This document shows, piece after piece, positions 5,165-7,029 of a stretch of 7,029 bases of DNA. Each line of letters begins with the position of its first letter. Within the stretch, counting starts at the first letter, position 1. Made by a program: the position numbers and the translations under genes. This DNA comes from JBBQKP01 sp038326995 (GTDB lineage Bacteria; Planctomycetota; Phycisphaerae; Tepidisphaerales; Tepidisphaeraceae). The stretch spans positions 1-7,029 of the forward strand of contig JBBQKP010000177.1 of the NCBI GenBank assembly GCA_038326995.1, written 5' to 3'. The notes below the pieces were generated by a model that did no database searches, had not been told where the DNA came from, and saw only the letters and a program-made list of their open reading frames with translations.

Positions 5165-7029
5165 CTATCGCGTCAGGACCGCTCGCAGCTCATCCACCTC
5201 TGCGGGGGAAAGACGCCGCGGCTCGTTGGGGTCGTAGGCGTCGTTGGTCGCGAGCGCGGCGCGGACCTGCTGGTTCGCTTCGGATGTTTTTCCGACGGAC
5301 CGCAACAGCTGCGCGAACTCCAATCGAAGTCGCGGGTCACGCGGATTGAGCGCGACCACGCGAGTGTAGTCGTCCAGCACGTTCGCATCGCGCACGCCAT
5401 TGGATAAACGATACCGGGCACGCTCGAGATGGCTTTGGAAGCGCGTCGGGTCGGCCTGAATCAAGACGTTCATTTCTTCGAGCACGCGTGTCGCAATCGG
5501 CGGGGGCATCAGAAGAAGCAGCTCGACCGTGCGGGCGTGGAAATCAGAATTCGCAACGGGCGAGAGCTTTGAAGCCTTCTCCAGCGACTCGACTGCGCCG
5601 GCGAGGCGCGATTGCGACATGAGCTCGATCGCGCGGGCGGAGGCGGCCTCGGCGCGCATCACCGGAATTACAATAAGAACCCCGGCGAGAACCGTCAGCG
5701 AGCCGACAACAACGAGCGACGCGCCGGCGACTAACGCTTCGCGCTTTGCGGCACTGGTCTCAAACCGAGGCTTGCGCGAACGTATGCCGACAAGCGAACC
5801 AACGACGGCCGCGAACAACAGCAGCGGGCCCGTTTCTAACATGACCATGTCGATCATCGAGTGCAGCAAAAACACGCCGACACCGACCACGGTCGTCCAC
5901 ACGATCCACGGAGACGGGCGAATGTCGAGCTGCGCCTGGGCGTTAGAGATTCGCACGCACGTCGTCATCAGCCCCAGCGCGAACACGCCACCAAACAGCA
6001 GACGCTTAAGAACTTCGATGAACACGTAGTGCGGATTGGCTGACAGATCGACGGCGAAGATAATCATCAGCCCCGTGACGAGGATGCAAAAGAACAGCAG
6101 ACCTTGCGGCGCGATCGGCCGGACGTACGAGTGAACGGATTGGCGATGAAGCTGGCTTCTAAGGCGCGGCACGGACAATGCGAATGTTAGAAGCGCGAGC
6201 CACGCGATGGAAAGCATAAAGCCGATGACGCCAAGCTCTGTCGCGAATCGCACGAAGACGTTGTGCGGGTCTTTGATTTCTTCGGCGGCGACGGGCAGGC
6301 GGTGCATGAGATACCCCGCGCCGAAGTTGGACCATCCCGTGCCGAGCCAGGGCATGCTTTTGAACAAGTCGAAAGCGCCGAGCCAATAGCGCCAGCGAAA
6401 CGTGAGGCTGTCCTGGCCGAGCCCGCCGGTCGAGAGGCCCACGCTGATGACGGCGATCCCAGCAAGAACGAAAAGCCCGACCGCGATCAGCCAGGTAAAC
6501 AGGCGTTGCGACCGTGCACGAAGAAACAGGTACCAAAGCAGAAATACACCAGCACCGATGACGCCGCCCAGCATCGCAGTTCGGCTGCCGGTCCAGGCGA
6601 GAAGCAGTCCGCCGCCGACGAGTGCGACCAGGCCCGGCGCGACCCAGCCCGTGTCGTCGCCGTCCTTCTTGCGCTGCACGATCACTCCGATGGTGACGAA
6701 GGCGGCGAGCAGTGCCGAGGCGGCGTACGTGTTGGGACTGTTGAAAAAACCGAGCAACGCGCGATTGGTGATGTTGCGCTCGAACTGCTGCGCAGCGAAC
6801 GACGTCTCGGCCCAGCCGCGCTCGGCGAAGAATGTCGCACGCTGAGACTTCCACGTCTCCACCAGATCGGGCCATTCGACAAAGCGATACACCATCGCCT
6901 GCACGACGAAGATCATCAGCAACCCGACGACGACGCCGCTGACCAGCCGATGCGCACGCCACGACCGCGCACACTGCGAGACGGCCCAGAGCGTCAACAG
7001 TCCTGACACGAAATTGAGTGAATTGATCA
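5165..7029 (-). CDS. O-antigen ligase/polymerase-family membrane protein with C-terminal TPR-like domain, 5' end cut by window edge
   Basis: The frame is open to the right edge (620 full codons visible), so the true start lies outside; the GTG at 7009 is probably internal. Numbering from that GTG, about ten hydrophobic segments span residues 1-450. Family features include FFNSPNTYAASALLAAF (88-104), the WTGSRTAMLGG stretch (139-149), RWRYWLGAFDLF followed by PWLGTGWSNF (205-229), and DPHNVFVRFATELGVIGF (247-264) with the conserved His249. This is the Wzy_C/O-antigen ligase pattern: a periplasm-facing active site that joins lipid-linked glycans to lipid A, protein or a growing chain. A later HSMIDMVMLETGPLLLFAAVVG (383-404) is also typical. 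Residues about 457-610 form helical TPR-like repeats (for example AVESLEKASKLSP and DYTRVVALNPRDPRLRLEFA). The TPR tail suggests a partner protein or protein-linked acceptor. Ligase, polymerase and protein O-glycosyltransferase cannot be told apart by reading. It ends in TAG, 85 bp before moxR. Confidence 0.88.
   Translation of the reverse strand, partial: INSLNFVSGLLTLWAVSQCARSWRAHRLVSGVVVGLLMIFVVQAMVYRFVEWPDLVETWKSQRATFFAERGWAETSFAAQQFERNITNRALLGFFNSPNTYAASALLAAFVTIGVIVQRKKDGDDTGWVAPGLVALVGGGLLLAWTGSRTAMLGGVIGAGVFLLWYLFLRARSQRLFTWLIAVGLFVLAGIAVISVGLSTGGLGQDSLTFRWRYWLGAFDLFKSMPWLGTGWSNFGAGYLMHRLPVAAEEIKDPHNVFVRFATELGVIGFMLSIAWLALLTFALSVPRLRSQLHRQSVHSYVRPIAPQGLLFFCILVTGLMIIFAVDLSANPHYVFIEVLKRLLFGGVFALGLMTTCVRISNAQAQLDIRPSPWIVWTTVVGVGVFLLHSMIDMVMLETGPLLLFAAVVGSLVGIRSRKPRFETSAAKREALVAGASLVVVGSLTVLAGVLIVIPVMRAEAASARAIELMSQSRLAGAVESLEKASKLSPVANSDFHARTVELLLLMPPPIATRVLEEMNVLIQADPTRFQSHLERARYRLSNGVRDANVLDDYTRVVALNPRDPRLRLEFAQLLRSVGKTSEANQQVRAALATNDAYDPNEPRRLSPAEVDELRAVLTR

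Noticed and set aside
6263..7006. Long plus-strand open frame (247 codons) opposite the ligase-family gene
   Set aside because: Its translation is rich in Arg, Ala, Gln and Asp with no recognisable domain, and it is fully antisense to a gene with clear family motifs. Such shadows are common in GC-rich DNA.

Overview
The window is GC-rich, densely coding bacterial DNA. All five supported genes lie on the minus strand, so they are transcribed from right to left. The proteins and gene order (MoxR ATPase, DUF58, BatA-like double-anchored VWA protein, second membrane VWA protein) match the MoxR/VWA cluster common in Planctomycetota, and the DUF58 sequence style points the same way. The phylum call is inference; class level (perhaps Phycisphaerae) is a guess.

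Layout in transcription order. From 7029 to 5165 is a polytopic O-antigen ligase/polymerase-family protein with a C-terminal TPR-like domain; its start lies beyond the right edge. An 85-bp gap (5080-5164) precedes the cluster. moxR (5079-3997) overlaps the DUF58 gene (4000-3053) by 4 bp. The DUF58 gene is followed by a 93-bp spacer largely made of a perfect 15-bp tandem repeat. Next is a 768-residue BatA-like VWA protein (2959-653, TTG start), whose TAA stop overlaps the ATG of a second membrane VWA protein (653-1), cut by the left edge. There is no gene-free stretch over 300 bp. I see no tRNA, rRNA, CRISPR array, insertion sequence or phage gene.

How the genes may work together: MoxR-family AAA+ ATPases are thought to act as chaperones on partners carrying VWA metal-binding (MIDAS) domains. 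Here one ATPase precedes three successive MIDAS proteins: one apparently soluble (DUF58) and two membrane-anchored. The overlapping junctions suggest a translationally coupled operon assembling an envelope-associated complex. The upstream ligase-family gene acts on surface glycans and may or may not be co-transcribed.

The main oddity is the repeat at the DUF58 stop codon. Five perfect 15-bp units each carry an in-frame TAG, and the downstream gene lies in the same reading frame. A second 15-bp tandem repeat lies inside the BatA-like gene and encodes a Gly/Ser-rich pentapeptide array. I found no convincing new defence or mobile system; this is mainly an ordinary core-type operon with two local repeat expansions.
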